Positions 41,533-51,570 of a stretch of DNA of 57,624 bases are shown here, in pieces. Numbering within the stretch: the stretch's first letter is position 1; each line of letters starts with the position of its first letter. Both the position numbers and the translations under genes were made by a program. Under the pieces are notes generated by a model. The model worked only from the letters and a program-made list of their open reading frames with translations, had not been told where the DNA came from and searched no databases. The DNA comes from Candidatus Mediterraneibacter norfolkensis (lineage in GTDB: Bacteria > Bacillota > Clostridia > Lachnospirales > Lachnospiraceae). The stretch is from the NCBI GenBank assembly GCA_019120615.1, contig DWUT01000060.1, positions 1 to 57,624 of the forward strand, written 5' to 3'.

Positions 41533-44274
41533 ATGCAGGATTATAATGAAAATACTATTGAGAAACTGACTATATACACGAAAACCATACCGGCGCATGC
41601 GGCTTCTTTTGCAGAGTTTCCCTCCTCGCTTCACCCGGATATCCTCTCTTATCTGACCTCCCACGGCATACCACGTCCCTATACCCATCAGGCGGAGATG
41701 TTTGGGAAGGCGCATCAGGGGGAGAACGTGGTGATCACCACGTCTACCGCCAGCGGAAAGACTCTGAGTTTCCTGCTTCCGGTACTGCAGGCGATCCTGG
41801 AGGATCCGCTCACACGGGCAATCTTTGTCTATCCGACGAAGGCACTGGCAGCGGACCAGTACCGGGCGCTTCAGCCTATCCTTGAGTATTTCGGCGAGGG
41901 GCGCATCGCCGCGGGAGTTTACGACGGGGATACCATGCAGGCGGAGCGCAGCCGGATCCGCAAGAGCGCGAATATCATCCTGACCAACCCGGAAATGCTG
42001 AACGCGGCGTTCCTGCCGAACCACAGCAAACACGGGTTTGATTTTATTTTTACCAATCTGAAATATGTCGTCATCGATGAACTGCATACATACAGAGGGG
42101 CGTTCGGCGCGCATCTGGCGAATATTTTCCGGAGGATGAAAAGAGTCTGCGGCTATTACAGATCAAAGCCGCGGTTCCTCTGCAGTTCTGCCACGATTGC
42201 AAATCCGGTGGAACTCGCGGAGCGGATCTGCGAGGGAAAATTTACCCTGATCGACAGAGACGGATCTCCGGCGCCGGAGAAAGAATACCGGATTCTGCAG
42301 CCACCGGAGATCCGGGGAAATAATGACAAGATCTATGGCAGACGTTCAGCCTCCTCAGTTGCCGCAGATCTGATCCCGGAACTGGTGGAAGAGGACAGGC
42401 ATTTCATCGCATTTGGCAGGAGCCGCAGGAATGTGGAAGTGATCCTCAAGGAGTCCAGGGACAAGCTGGATGCTGCCGGGGTCCTGGGACATGGAGACAG
42501 CGGGAAGATCGCCGGGTACCGGGGCGGCTATACGCCCCTGGAACGGCGGGAAATCGAGCGAAAAATGACCGAGGGAGAACTGTCAGGGCTGGTGTCCACC
42601 AATGCGCTGGAGCTTGGCATTGACATCGGCAGTCTGGATTCTACGGTGATCGTGGGATATCCCGGCACAAGGGCCTCCTTCTGGCAGCAGACCGGACGTG
42701 CGGGAAGGAGCGCGGGGAGTAAGGAACAGGGGGGAGAAAGGTGCGTCAACTATCTGATCCTTGAGAACCATCCCTTTGACCAGTATATTGCCATTGATCC
42801 GGAGTGGCTGTTCTCCAGTTCCAGCGAGAACGCCATCGTGGATCCGGACAACCTGCTGATCGAACTGGCGCATATCCGGGCGGCGGCAGCGGAGATGCCC
42901 CTCTCTCTGGATGATGCCGCTCTGTTCCCGGATCTGGGCGAGGTCATCCCTGTGCTTATGAATGCCGAAGAAGTAAAAAGCCTTTCCGGGCGCTTCGCAT
43001 GGGCAGGACCGGCGTTCCCGGCGGGAGACTACAGTCTGAGGAATATGGACAGGACACGGTTTAAGCTGATCGTGAAGGATGAAGTGGAGTTTGTGGACGG
43101 AAGAAGGCAGGCGAAAGGCATGGGCCGGGAGGTCACCGAGATGGATGAATCCCAGGCGTACCATGAACTGCATCCGGGCGCGGTATATATGCATGAAGGC
43201 GTACTCTATGAGGTGCTGAAGCTGGACCTGGTCAGCCGGACCGCGGAGGCGGTGCCCTTTGAAGGGAATTACTATACGGTCCCGGCGGGAACCGAGGAGA
43301 CGAGAATCCTGCAGACCTTCCGTCAGGAGCAGGCCGGAAGGACGACGATCCACTTCGGGGATATCAATGTGAATGAAGTGATCTCCATGTATAAGAAACT
43401 CCAGTTCCACAACCACCAGAACCTGGGATATGTGGAACTGACGCAGCCTTTGCAGAAGGATTATGATACGGAGAGCACCTGGATCGAGATTCCGGAAAAT
43501 GTGGTGGAAGTCTACCGCAGTCTCCTTGTGCCCAACCGAAACGGGGAACTGGTGCTCAATAACCATTTTGAGGGGCTGTGTTATGCGCTGAAAAACGCGG
43601 CGATGATGACTACGATGACGGAGCGGGACGACATCGATGCGGTGATCTCCAACAATGCAGTCATTCCCGATGAGCGGAAGGATCAGGTGGTCTCGCTTTA
43701 TATCTATGACAAATACGAGGGCGGTCTGGGATACTCTGAGAAGATTTTTGAGGTGATCCCGCAGATCATTGAGAATGCCATACGCATGGTAGAGGGCTGC
43801 TCCTGTGAGAGCGGATGTCCGGCATGCGTGGGGGATTATAACCTGGACCGGAACATGGTGCTCTGGGGGCTGAGGAACCTTCTGGAAGAGAGTGAGCCGC
43901 CGGAGTTTGAAAGAAAAGAAATTGAGGAAGCACGTCCGTTTATTCAGAAATGTTTTTCTTTCTATAAATTACCGGAAGAGTGGCAGGAGTTCTGCGACAG
44001 CGTGATACAGAACGGGGAGAGCGGAGGCGCTTTTCTCCGAACGGCAGAGCAGGTCGAGGTGAAAGGACACAGGCTGATCCTGACCGTGGGAAATTCATTT
44101 TACGAGGAATGGCTGAAGGACCCGGATAACCTCCGTGCACTGGAGAATACACTCCGCTACCACGCAATATGCCCTGCGGATATGCAGATCGAGGTACGGG
44201 TTGTGGAAAACCGTGAGAAAACAGAGAAGATCCGTGGAAAACTCCGGCGCAGATATGATGATCTGCTGTCCTAG
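41533..44274 (+). CDS. DEAD/DEAH helicase with DUF1998 domain, MrfA-like
   Basis: 913 residues. Helicase motifs: 'TSTASGKTLSFLLP' (motif I), 'VIDELHTYRGAFG' (II), 'LCSSATIANP' (III), 'ALELGIDIGSLD' and 'QQTGRAGRSAG' (V-VI). DUF1998 follows, with the four-Cys metal site 'CSCESGCPACVG' (residues ~757-768). B. subtilis MrfA (YprA) has this layout and repairs mitomycin C adducts with the exonuclease MrfB. MrfA is about 750 residues; here ~130 extra C-terminal residues follow the Cys cluster. No mrfB is adjacent, but a UvrD-like helicase is next. Role in DNA repair is an inference. Confidence 0.85.
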   Translation: MQDYNENTIEKLTIYTKTIPAHAASFAEFPSSLHPDILSYLTSHGIPRPYTHQAEMFGKAHQGENVVITTSTASGKTLSFLLPVLQAILEDPLTRAIFVYPTKALAADQYRALQPILEYFGEGRIAAGVYDGDTMQAERSRIRKSANIILTNPEMLNAAFLPNHSKHGFDFIFTNLKYVVIDELHTYRGAFGAHLANIFRRMKRVCGYYRSKPRFLCSSATIANPVELAERICEGKFTLIDRDGSPAPEKEYRILQPPEIRGNNDKIYGRRSASSVAADLIPELVEEDRHFIAFGRSRRNVEVILKESRDKLDAAGVLGHGDSGKIAGYRGGYTPLERREIERKMTEGELSGLVSTNALELGIDIGSLDSTVIVGYPGTRASFWQQTGRAGRSAGSKEQGGERCVNYLILENHPFDQYIAIDPEWLFSSSSENAIVDPDNLLIELAHIRAAAAEMPLSLDDAALFPDLGEVIPVLMNAEEVKSLSGRFAWAGPAFPAGDYSLRNMDRTRFKLIVKDEVEFVDGRRQAKGMGREVTEMDESQAYHELHPGAVYMHEGVLYEVLKLDLVSRTAEAVPFEGNYYTVPAGTEETRILQTFRQEQAGRTTIHFGDINVNEVISMYKKLQFHNHQNLGYVELTQPLQKDYDTESTWIEIPENVVEVYRSLLVPNRNGELVLNNHFEGLCYALKNAAMMTTMTERDDIDAVISNNAVIPDERKDQVVSLYIYDKYEGGLGYSEKIFEVIPQIIENAIRMVEGCSCESGCPACVGDYNLDRNMVLWGLRNLLEESEPPEFERKEIEEARPFIQKCFSFYKLPEEWQEFCDSVIQNGESGGAFLRTAEQVEVKGHRLILTVGNSFYEEWLKDPDNLRALENTLRYHAICPADMQIEVRVVENREKTEKIRGKLRRRYDDLLS

Positions 44275-44369
44275 ACGGCAACACGGTGCCCGCAACTTTC
44301 CCGGAGCAGAAAACAGAGTAAGATCGATCGTGGGATCATCAGAAGATCATTGGAGGATCGGAGGAAAAT

Positions 44370-46535
44370 ATGACGGAAGAAACAAAACAGATCCATTTAA
44401 ATGAATATCAGAGAGCGGCGGTGCTCGATGAGAGCCCGGCCTGCGTGGTGAACGCGAATGTGGGCAGCGGAAAGACCACTGTGCTGATCGAGAAGATCCT
44501 GTACCTTCATCAGGAAAAGCAGGTGCCGCTGGAGCAGATGGTCGTGCTGACGTTTACGAATAAAGCTGCAGATGAGATCACGGAACGGCTTATTCAGAGG
44601 GAACCGCAGATCACTTCAGAACAGGTACAGGGCTTTGGGACATTTCACAGTGTGGCCCTGCGGCTTCTGAAGGGTCGTCTTCCCGTGGAGCAGTCAGGCT
44701 GGACGAAAGAATTCACGGTCATGGATCCGGATGAGGAGACGGACCTGGCGCTGGATATCATTGCGGAACAGGGGCTGAAAGTGAAATACAGGAACCGGCT
44801 GAAGAAAAGGCTGGAGCAGGAGTATCAGGCATATCTCGCAGGAAAGGCTGAGAGCCGCTACAAAGATGATCTGTTCCGGCTCTATCCTCTCCTGTTGGAG
44901 GAGAAGAAGAAACAGAACAAAATATCCTTTGCGGATCTGCTCCGGGTGAGTATGAGCCTGCTTTCGGAAGGAGAGTGGCATCCGGAGTGGGTCATCGTAG
45001 ACGAAGTGCAGGACAGCGACAGGCTCCAGCTTGAGTTTCTGGAAGCGCTGTGCGGGCCTCAGAAGTCTGCGAAACTGTTTGCGGTGGGCGATCCGAACCA
45101 GGTGATCTACAGTTGGCGGGGGACCGGGGAGAATATGTTCTTCCTTCTGAAGCACCGGTTCGGGGCAAAGGAGCTGACTCTTCCGGTAAACTATCGCTCC
45201 AATGCGTCTATCCTTGAAGCGGCGAACCGCTTTCTGCAGTTTGGCGAGCAGATCCGCGGAAGCAGGGAAGAGACCGGGAAGATCGTGGTAAAAAATCATT
45301 ACGATCCATTCCAGGAGGCGGAGTATCTGGCGGAGCGGATCCGTGAACTTCATGAGAAAGGTGAGCTATACAGCGGGATTGCTGTGTTCTACCGGCTTCA
45401 GAAGCAGTCGGAGATACTGGTGAAGGTATTGGGGAGACATGGAATCCCCTGTGAGTTGTCTGTAAAGAAGACTCTGAAGGATATTCCGGTATTGGACTGG
45501 CTGGTGAAAGTATTTCGTTTCTCTGTAAATTCTGCAGATGCACAGACAGCTATGCAGGTGCTGACAGATACGCGATATGGGGAGAAATGTACAAAGAAAC
45601 AGGCTCAGGACATTGTGAGAAGAGCCATTGGAGAGAAGGGAGAAACGCCTGAACGGATCGCTGCAGTTACCGCAGTGTCAGGGAAGGCGGGCGGCTCAGA
45701 TCAGTTCTTCCGGAAGATGCAGGGATTCCAGAACTCTTTTTCCGGCAGAGGAACCGAGAAAGGGGAGATCCCTTCTGCGGAGGAACTGTTTGCGTATTTC
45801 GGCCTGAAGGAAATGCTCCATCCCACATCAGCGGAATACGCATCCGATGAGGAGAAAGTGATGGGATTCCTGGAAAGGATGTGCGCAGTCTGCTCCGCCG
45901 GGACAGGGGAACGTGATTTTACAGACTGTGTGCGGGAGTTTATCAACAGCTCTGCCCTCTATGGCATGAAGATGGATGCAGGGGAGAAAGCAGCAGATGA
46001 GGAAAAGGGCGCGGAGGAAGCGGGCACGGATACAGTGAAGCTGATGACCCTGCACGCATCCAAAGGACTGGAGTTTGATACGGTGTTCCTGACCGGGATG
46101 AATCAGGGACTGATCCCGCTGCGGTGCAGGAACTTTGAGCAGGAGGAAGAGGAGCGGAGACTGTTTTTCGTGGGGATCACCCGTGCCAGGAACGAACTGG
46201 AACTGTCCTGGTATACCAATCCCGGAGAGCCGGGGGTACTGGGAGAGCCCAGCCGGTATCTGCAGATGATACCGCAGCATCTTCTGAAGAGGGACGATGT
46301 GCGGACTGAGGAGGAGAAGCGGAACAATCTGCAGCAGATGCGCCGGGAAGTGCAGGAGCAGATCCGTAAAAAGAGGACAGAGGCCGAAGCGAAGCCGCCG
46401 GAACAGCGGGTGCGGCACAGAAAATACGGCGAAGGGATCCTGGTTTCAGAGGGCGAGATGATGGTGGAAGTGGAATTCCCAGGATATGGGAGGAAACAGT
46501 TCCTGAAAGCCTTCGGGGAGGTAGAGATGCTCTGA
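44370..46535 (+). CDS. UvrD/PcrA-like superfamily 1 helicase
   Basis: 721 residues. 'ACVVNANVGSGKTTVLIEKI' (motif I), 'VVLTFTNKAADEI' (Ia), 'WVIVDEVQDSDRLQ' (II), 'AVGDPNQVIYSWRG' (III), 'LPVNYRSN' (IV), 'LMTLHASKGLEFDTVFLTGM' (V), 'RRLFFVGITRAR' (VI). A C-terminal Tudor-like region 'VRHRKYGEGILVSEGEMMVE' is as in PcrA/UvrD. It unwinds DNA 3'-5' in repair. Motif II is VDEVQD where DE(F/Y)QD is common, a small change. ATG 44370 follows GGAGGATCGGAGGAAAAT. Confidence 0.88.
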   Translation: MTEETKQIHLNEYQRAAVLDESPACVVNANVGSGKTTVLIEKILYLHQEKQVPLEQMVVLTFTNKAADEITERLIQREPQITSEQVQGFGTFHSVALRLLKGRLPVEQSGWTKEFTVMDPDEETDLALDIIAEQGLKVKYRNRLKKRLEQEYQAYLAGKAESRYKDDLFRLYPLLLEEKKKQNKISFADLLRVSMSLLSEGEWHPEWVIVDEVQDSDRLQLEFLEALCGPQKSAKLFAVGDPNQVIYSWRGTGENMFFLLKHRFGAKELTLPVNYRSNASILEAANRFLQFGEQIRGSREETGKIVVKNHYDPFQEAEYLAERIRELHEKGELYSGIAVFYRLQKQSEILVKVLGRHGIPCELSVKKTLKDIPVLDWLVKVFRFSVNSADAQTAMQVLTDTRYGEKCTKKQAQDIVRRAIGEKGETPERIAAVTAVSGKAGGSDQFFRKMQGFQNSFSGRGTEKGEIPSAEELFAYFGLKEMLHPTSAEYASDEEKVMGFLERMCAVCSAGTGERDFTDCVREFINSSALYGMKMDAGEKAADEEKGAEEAGTDTVKLMTLHASKGLEFDTVFLTGMNQGLIPLRCRNFEQEEEERRLFFVGITRARNELELSWYTNPGEPGVLGEPSRYLQMIPQHLLKRDDVRTEEEKRNNLQQMRREVQEQIRKKRTEAEAKPPEQRVRHRKYGEGILVSEGEMMVEVEFPGYGRKQFLKAFGEVEML

Positions 46536-46560
46536 TCTGACCTTCCGGCAGCGGGAGAAG

Positions 46561-46616
46561 TCCGGTGCAGGAAGATCATCGCAGGAAATCCGATGCAGGA
46601 AGATTATCGCAGGATG
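46561..46616 (+). repeat. Two 28-base direct tandem repeats
   Basis: TCCGGTGCAGGAAGATCATC... and TCCGATGCAGGAAGATTATC..., 28 bases each with four differences, adjoin between the convergent UvrD-like and Cof-type genes. No terminator hairpin is evident here. Confidence 0.7.
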
Positions 46617-46617
46617 A

Positions 46618-47427
46618 TCAGCGCATGAACAGATCGATCACATGGAGCACTCCGTCCTCGTCATTTGAATATGTGATAAAGTCGGCAGCCTCTTTCACAA
46701 CATCCTGGGCGTTCGCCATGGCGACGCCGAGACCGGCGTATTCGATCATAGAGACATCGTTGTAACCGTCTCCGCAGCAGATCATCTGATCTGCATTCAG
46801 CCGGAGGCTGTCCAGCAGTTTCCGGAGAGAGTATGCCTTGTCGATATTCTGCGGCATGATCTCAAGAAAATAGGGCTCCGATTTATAAATGTTAAGGAGA
46901 CCGTGATACCGTTTTTTTAACTGATCCATCAGAATGTCCAGCGTATCCGGCTCTCCGGGGATCAGCATTTTATTGACCGGAAAAGTGAGCGCGGACGGAA
47001 AATCTTCGACAAGCCGGACTTCCATGCGGTTGATGGCGGATTCCTTTGCCGTGTACTGATTCGGACAGATGCCGGAAAGGATCTCGGTATCTGTGTACGT
47101 GATGATGTCTGTGCCGGGGTAAGTCCGGACCGCGTCAAACACCGGACGGATCACTGCGGTCGGAAGAGAGCGGTCGTAGACGACCTCGCCGGTGGAACAG
47201 CAGGTGATGCGCGCTCCGTTGAAAGAAAGCATATATCCGCCGTATTCATCCATATGAAGATGCTTTGCCAGCGGAGCGACCCCGTTGATGGGGCGCCCGC
47301 TGGCAAGGACGACGATGCGGCCGGCTTCCTGGATTTCGATCAGAGCCTTCCGCGTCGGTTCTGTGATCTCTTTTCTGGAATTCGTCAGTGTACCGTCCAG
47401 ATCAAGTACGAGTATCTGGTATGTCAT
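46618..47427 (-). CDS. Cof-type HAD-IIB phosphatase
   Basis: 269 residues. Motif I 'ILVLDLDGTLTNSRKEI', motif II 'VLASGRPINGV', and C-terminal 'ICCGDGYNDVSMIEYAGLGV' with 'MANAQDVVKEAADFIT', the YidA/Cof pattern. Start overlaps the murF stop by 4 bases (47424-47427), so it is co-translated with cell-wall precursor genes. It may dephosphorylate a sugar phosphate; substrate unknown. Confidence 0.88.
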   Translation of the reverse strand: MTYQILVLDLDGTLTNSRKEITEPTRKALIEIQEAGRIVVLASGRPINGVAPLAKHLHMDEYGGYMLSFNGARITCCSTGEVVYDRSLPTAVIRPVFDAVRTYPGTDIITYTDTEILSGICPNQYTAKESAINRMEVRLVEDFPSALTFPVNKMLIPGEPDTLDILMDQLKKRYHGLLNIYKSEPYFLEIMPQNIDKAYSLRKLLDSLRLNADQMICCGDGYNDVSMIEYAGLGVAMANAQDVVKEAADFITYSNDEDGVLHVIDLFMR

Positions 47428-48809
47428 ATCAATACATTCTCCTGAAGTTTATCGACGATCTTTGCAAAGTCCATGCCGTGCGAGGCCTTTACGAGGATCG
47501 TATCTTTTTCCTTCAATATCTTTGAAGCGTCTCTGAAGAATTCGTCCTTTGTAAGATATTCATGGATCTCTATCTGTGAAGGGGCAGAATTTTCTCTGGC
47601 TCCCCGCGCGATATCCCGTGAAAGCTCTCCGATGCAGACGAGCACATCAATGCCGCAGTCCGCCGCGTATTTTCCGGTCTCATAATGCATCTGGGGACCG
47701 TTTTCTCCGAGCTCGAACATATCGCCGAGGACGGCGACGGTCCGGCTGTCTGCCTCTGACAGAACGGCGATGGACGCCTGCATGGAAGCAGGGTTGGCAT
47801 TATAGCAGTCATCGATGATGGTATAATGTTCTGTTTCGATCAGATTGTTGCGACCTGCCAATGGAACAAGTTTTTCAATCCCGCGGCGGATCTCGTCAGA
47901 AGTCATGCCGAGAGCAGTTCCTACGGCGATGCCGGCCAGGGCGTTGTATATCATGTGATCTCCGGGGATGGAGATATGCGCCTCAAACTGTTCTGACGGA
48001 GTGATGAATTCGGCAGTGGTACCGCACAGCCCCATATTCCGGATCGAGCCGGCGTGGTAGGGGCAGGACGGATCCAGACCGAAATAGACAGGAGTGATCC
48101 CGTTTTTGGGAACATATCCGCGCAGTTTGTCGTCATCCCCGTTGAGGATGATCGTTCCCTTTGGATTCATATAGTCGAACATTTCAGTTTTCGCTTTAAG
48201 GATGCCGTCCCGGGAACCAAGGTTCTCGATGTGCGCCACGCCGATGTTGGTGATGACGCAGATATCCGGACGGGCAATCCTGGCGAGGCGTGTCATCTCA
48301 CCGAAGTTGCTGATCCCCATCTCGAGGACAGCGATCTCATGTTCCTCACGGAGATTGAAGACGGTGAGAGGGAGACCGATCTCGTTGTTGAAGTTGCCCT
48401 CTGTCTTCAGCACATTATATTTCTCGCTCAGGACAGAAGCGATCATTTCCTTGGTGCTGGTCTTTCCCACGCTGCCGGAGATTCCCACGACTTTGATGTC
48501 CAGAGACCTGCGGTAATGTTCCGCGATATCTTTTAATGCCTGCTCACAGGAGTCTACCTTTATGTAAGGATAGGGGACGTCGCCGAGATCCTGCTCGGAT
48601 ACAGCGCAGAGGGCACCGTTTTCCATCACCTGTGGGATGAAGGAATGGCCGTCCACACGGGCTCCTTTGATGGCGATGAACAGGCTGTCTTTCTGAACCT
48701 TTCGGCTGTCGATCGTGACGCTGGAGACTTCGCGGGAGGCCTTTTCTGTGTCGCCGTGGTAGACCCCGTTGCATGCTTCTGCTATTTTCTGTAATGACAT
48801 ATTTTTCAT
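47424..48809 (-). CDS. murF: UDP-MurNAc-tripeptide--D-alanyl-D-alanine ligase
   Basis: 461 residues. Mur ligase layout: N-terminal UDP-binding domain (1-100), central ATPase with 'VVGISGSVGKTSTKEMIASV' and 'EMGISNFGEMTRLARI', C-terminal domain with 'DDCYNANPASMQASI', the family signature. It adds D-Ala-D-Ala to UDP-MurNAc-tripeptide in the cytoplasm. ddl, which makes that dipeptide, lies 68 bases upstream on the same strand, so the two steps form one operon. Start at ATG 48809; 48800 (MSLQKI) is an alternative. Confidence 0.92.
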   Translation of the reverse strand: MKNMSLQKIAEACNGVYHGDTEKASREVSSVTIDSRKVQKDSLFIAIKGARVDGHSFIPQVMENGALCAVSEQDLGDVPYPYIKVDSCEQALKDIAEHYRRSLDIKVVGISGSVGKTSTKEMIASVLSEKYNVLKTEGNFNNEIGLPLTVFNLREEHEIAVLEMGISNFGEMTRLARIARPDICVITNIGVAHIENLGSRDGILKAKTEMFDYMNPKGTIILNGDDDKLRGYVPKNGITPVYFGLDPSCPYHAGSIRNMGLCGTTAEFITPSEQFEAHISIPGDHMIYNALAGIAVGTALGMTSDEIRRGIEKLVPLAGRNNLIETEHYTIIDDCYNANPASMQASIAVLSEADSRTVAVLGDMFELGENGPQMHYETGKYAADCGIDVLVCIGELSRDIARGARENSAPSQIEIHEYLTKDEFFRDASKILKEKDTILVKASHGMDFAKIVDKLQENVLI

Positions 48810-48877
48810 AAGTCATAAAATCCTTTCTTGTAATAATTGAAAGATTTTTTTAAAGCGTTTGACTCTGCCCGAAGGGA

Positions 48878-49933
48878 TCAGTGATATCTTGCTTCCAGAG
48901 ATTTCCGGATGATCAGTTCGCACAGGTCTCCGTACTCGATCCCGACAACTTTTGCCTCTTTCGGGAGGAGGCTTGCCGCTGTCATGCCGGGAAGCGTGTT
49001 CAACTCAAGGCAGTAGAGATTTCCGTCTTCGTCAAGAAGAAAATCCGCACGGCTGTACACGTTGAGCTTCAGGGCATGATACGCCTTGACAGTGAGCTCC
49101 TTCATGCGGTCAGAAATCTCTTCGCTGATGTCTGCAGGACACACTTCGTCAGTGGCGCCGTCCTGATATTTGTTCGCGTAGTCAAAGAAACCTGTCTTCG
49201 GAATGATCTCGATGGGGGGAAGCGCCTCTCCGTCGATGATGCCGCAGGCGAACTCGCGCCCTTTGATATAAGTTTCGATGACGACCTCGTCTTCGTAGCG
49301 GAAGGAGTTTTCCAGTGCGCTTTCATATTCTTCTTCTGTATTGACGATATACACGCCGATGCTGGAGCCGCCGGAGCAGGGTTTTACAACTACCGGAAGA
49401 GAAAGGCCGAGAGCGCTCAGTGAATGATCCGCCGCGTTCTTGTGCAGGCATACGCCGTCGGGAGTGGAGACTCCGGACTGCAGGAATACCTGTTTTGTGA
49501 AGCCTTTGTCCATAGCCACGGCGCAGCCGAGAGAATCGGGACCGGTGTAGCGGATACCCAGCAGGTCAAAAGTAGCCTGGAGTTTTCCGTTCTCTCCCTC
49601 GCCGCCGTGAAGACCCAGGAAGGTGATATCTGCCAGCCGGCACAGTTCAATGACATTCGGCCCGAGGAAACAGTCAGACTGATCCGGGCGGGAAGCCTTG
49701 ACCGTCTCAAGATCCGGCTCATCCGTGCCGATATTTTTTGCAATCTCAAGCCCGTGTCCCGGAAGGGTGAATACATCCTCAAGATTTTCCGGCGGATTTT
49801 CCAGTCCCATGAACACATCAAGCAGATAAGCATCGTGTCCTTTCTCGAGAAGTGTCCGGCAGATTCCGGCTGCGGAGGAAAGGGAGACGTCGCGCTCCGT
49901 GCTGAGTCCTCCTGCTAAAACTATGATCTTCAT
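48878..49933 (-). CDS. ddl: D-alanine--D-alanine ligase
   Basis: 351 residues. ATP-grasp features: 'IIVLAGGLSTERDVSLSSA' at the start, 'FLGLHGGEGENGKLQ', 'AVAMDKGFTKQVF', 'VVKPCSGGSSIGVYIV', 'CLELNTLPGMTAASLLPKEA'. It joins two D-Ala for peptidoglycan synthesis. First gene of ddl-murF-Cof. No vanHX-like companions are present, so a resistance (D-Lac) role is unlikely. Confidence 0.9.
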   Translation of the reverse strand: MKIIVLAGGLSTERDVSLSSAAGICRTLLEKGHDAYLLDVFMGLENPPENLEDVFTLPGHGLEIAKNIGTDEPDLETVKASRPDQSDCFLGPNVIELCRLADITFLGLHGGEGENGKLQATFDLLGIRYTGPDSLGCAVAMDKGFTKQVFLQSGVSTPDGVCLHKNAADHSLSALGLSLPVVVKPCSGGSSIGVYIVNTEEEYESALENSFRYEDEVVIETYIKGREFACGIIDGEALPPIEIIPKTGFFDYANKYQDGATDEVCPADISEEISDRMKELTVKAYHALKLNVYSRADFLLDEDGNLYCLELNTLPGMTAASLLPKEAKVVGIEYGDLCELIIRKSLEARYH

Positions 49934-49954
49934 GATATTTATACCCCTTTATTA

Positions 49955-51403
49955 TTAAATATTTACGTTGTTCAGAAGCGCTGTCTTTGTGTCGTAAAGC
50001 CTCTGGGAGAGATCCACATATACTTTGTGCGGATTAAAGAGACGTTTCGTCTCATCCCAAAGAGTATCCTTTTCCTGTCTGCAGAATTCCGCAATCTCCT
50101 TTACTGAAGGAGACTGATATTTGCACTCGCCGCGGATAAAGACCGGTTTCAGGATCTCTTTCATAGTGTAGGTGCCGCCTTCGAGACGGGTCTTCTTCCA
50201 TGTCGCGTTTGGGTCAAAGAGGAGCAGATCCTGGGAGGTATCGTACTTCTCATCGACAAAGCAGATCAGATCCGCGCGCATCTTTCCGGTCTCTTTGTCA
50301 TAGATCCGGTAGATGGTCTTGTTGCCCGGATTGGTGATCTTCTCCACATTCTCGGAAATCTTGATCTTCGGAACGAATTCACCCTGTTCATTCTGGATCG
50401 CGGCAAGTTTGTATACTCCTCCGAAGGACGGGCAGTCCTTGGAAGTGATCAGGTTGGTTCCCACACCCCAGGAGGTGATGGCCGCGCCCTGGATCTTCAG
50501 GTCGTTGATCAGGAATTCGTCCAGATCGTTTGACGCAGCGATGACCGCATCGGTAAATCCTGCGTCATCCAGCATCTTGCGCGCTTTTTTGGAGAGGTAC
50601 GCAAGGTCTCCGGAATCCAGGCGGATGCCGTAGCTCTTCGGGTGGATCCCCGCGTCTCTCATTTCCTTAAATACGCGGATCGCGTTGGGAACGCCGGATT
50701 TCAGGGTGTCATATGTGTCTACAAGGAGGGTGCACGCGTTCGGATAGAGACGGGCGTATTCCTTGAAAGCAGTATATTCATCTTTAAAACTCATGATCCA
50801 ACTGTGAGCGTGGGTTCCCAGGACCGGAACGTCAAACATCTCGCCTGCCAGTACGTTGGAGGTACCGATGCAGCCTCCGATGACCGCCGCTCTTGCTCCG
50901 TACAGTCCGGCGTCGGGGCCCTGTGCCCGGCGAAGCCCGAATTCCATAACTCCGTCCCCCTTTGCTGCATGGACGACGCGGGAAGCTTTTGTCGCGATCA
51001 GGCACTGGTGATTGATGATGGTGAGGATGGCTGTCTCAACAAGCTGCGCCTCCATGATCGGCGCTACGACCTTGATCAGAGGCTCCCGCGGAAAGATCAC
51101 GGTCCCTTCCGGGATTGCATAGATGTCGCCGCTGAAATGGAACCCGCTTAAATAATGAAGAAAGTCTTCACTGAAGATCCCGAGTCCCCTCAGGTAATCC
51201 ACATCTTCATAGGAAAAGTTCAGATTCTTGATATAATCGATGACCTGGTCGAGCCCTGCCATGATGGAGTAGCCGCCCTTGTTCGGGTTCTCCCGGAAGA
51301 ACATGTCAAAGATAACGGTCTCATTTTCCTGAGTTTCAAAGTAGCCCTGCATCATGGTCAGCTCATACAGATCTGTCAGCAGGGTGAGATTCTGTGCACT
51401 CAT
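49955..51403 (-). CDS. pncB: Nicotinate phosphoribosyltransferase
   Basis: 482 residues. 'TDLYELTMMQGYFETQENET' opens the protein as in PncB; 'VMEFGLRRAQGPDAGLYGAR' and 'GIRLDSGDLAYLSKKARKML' are core active-site segments, and 'GVGTNLITSKDCPSFGGVYK' follows. It converts nicotinate plus PRPP to nicotinate mononucleotide (NAD salvage). ATG 51403 has GAAAAGAGGG upstream. Transcribed toward ddl with 21 bases between; it may be the operon leader. Confidence 0.93.
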   Translation of the reverse strand: MSAQNLTLLTDLYELTMMQGYFETQENETVIFDMFFRENPNKGGYSIMAGLDQVIDYIKNLNFSYEDVDYLRGLGIFSEDFLHYLSGFHFSGDIYAIPEGTVIFPREPLIKVVAPIMEAQLVETAILTIINHQCLIATKASRVVHAAKGDGVMEFGLRRAQGPDAGLYGARAAVIGGCIGTSNVLAGEMFDVPVLGTHAHSWIMSFKDEYTAFKEYARLYPNACTLLVDTYDTLKSGVPNAIRVFKEMRDAGIHPKSYGIRLDSGDLAYLSKKARKMLDDAGFTDAVIAASNDLDEFLINDLKIQGAAITSWGVGTNLITSKDCPSFGGVYKLAAIQNEQGEFVPKIKISENVEKITNPGNKTIYRIYDKETGKMRADLICFVDEKYDTSQDLLLFDPNATWKKTRLEGGTYTMKEILKPVFIRGECKYQSPSVKEIAEFCRQEKDTLWDETKRLFNPHKVYVDLSQRLYDTKTALLNNVNI

Positions 51404-51506
51404 ATTTTTTCCCTCTTTTCATTTGTCCGCTCCAGCACAGGCGACCTGAAATATTCGAGAATCTTTTGTCGCCGGTAAACGGCTGTGATTTGCGATTTTC
51501 CTTTGA

Positions 51507-51535
51507 ATTATAGCATATGTCGGAGAAAAGTAAAA
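51507..51535 (-). promoter_or_regulatory. pncB promoter (extended -10)
   Basis: On the - strand TGC-TATAAT (51507-51512), an extended -10, with a weak -35 TTTTAC 17 bases upstream. The 51404-51730 stretch holds this promoter, the deoB promoter and repeat copy B, and no gene. Confidence 0.5.
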
Positions 51536-51570
51536 GGATATGTATATGGAAAAACAGGCGGCAGGGATGT

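Noticed and set aside
42583-43566. A 327-codon open frame on the - strand
   Set aside because: It lies wholly inside the MrfA-like helicase gene and lacks any family motif or ribosome-binding site.
48878-49933. A vancomycin-resistance type D-Ala-D-Lac ligase
   Set aside because: No vanH or vanX homologue is adjacent, and murF follows directly, as expected for housekeeping ddl.
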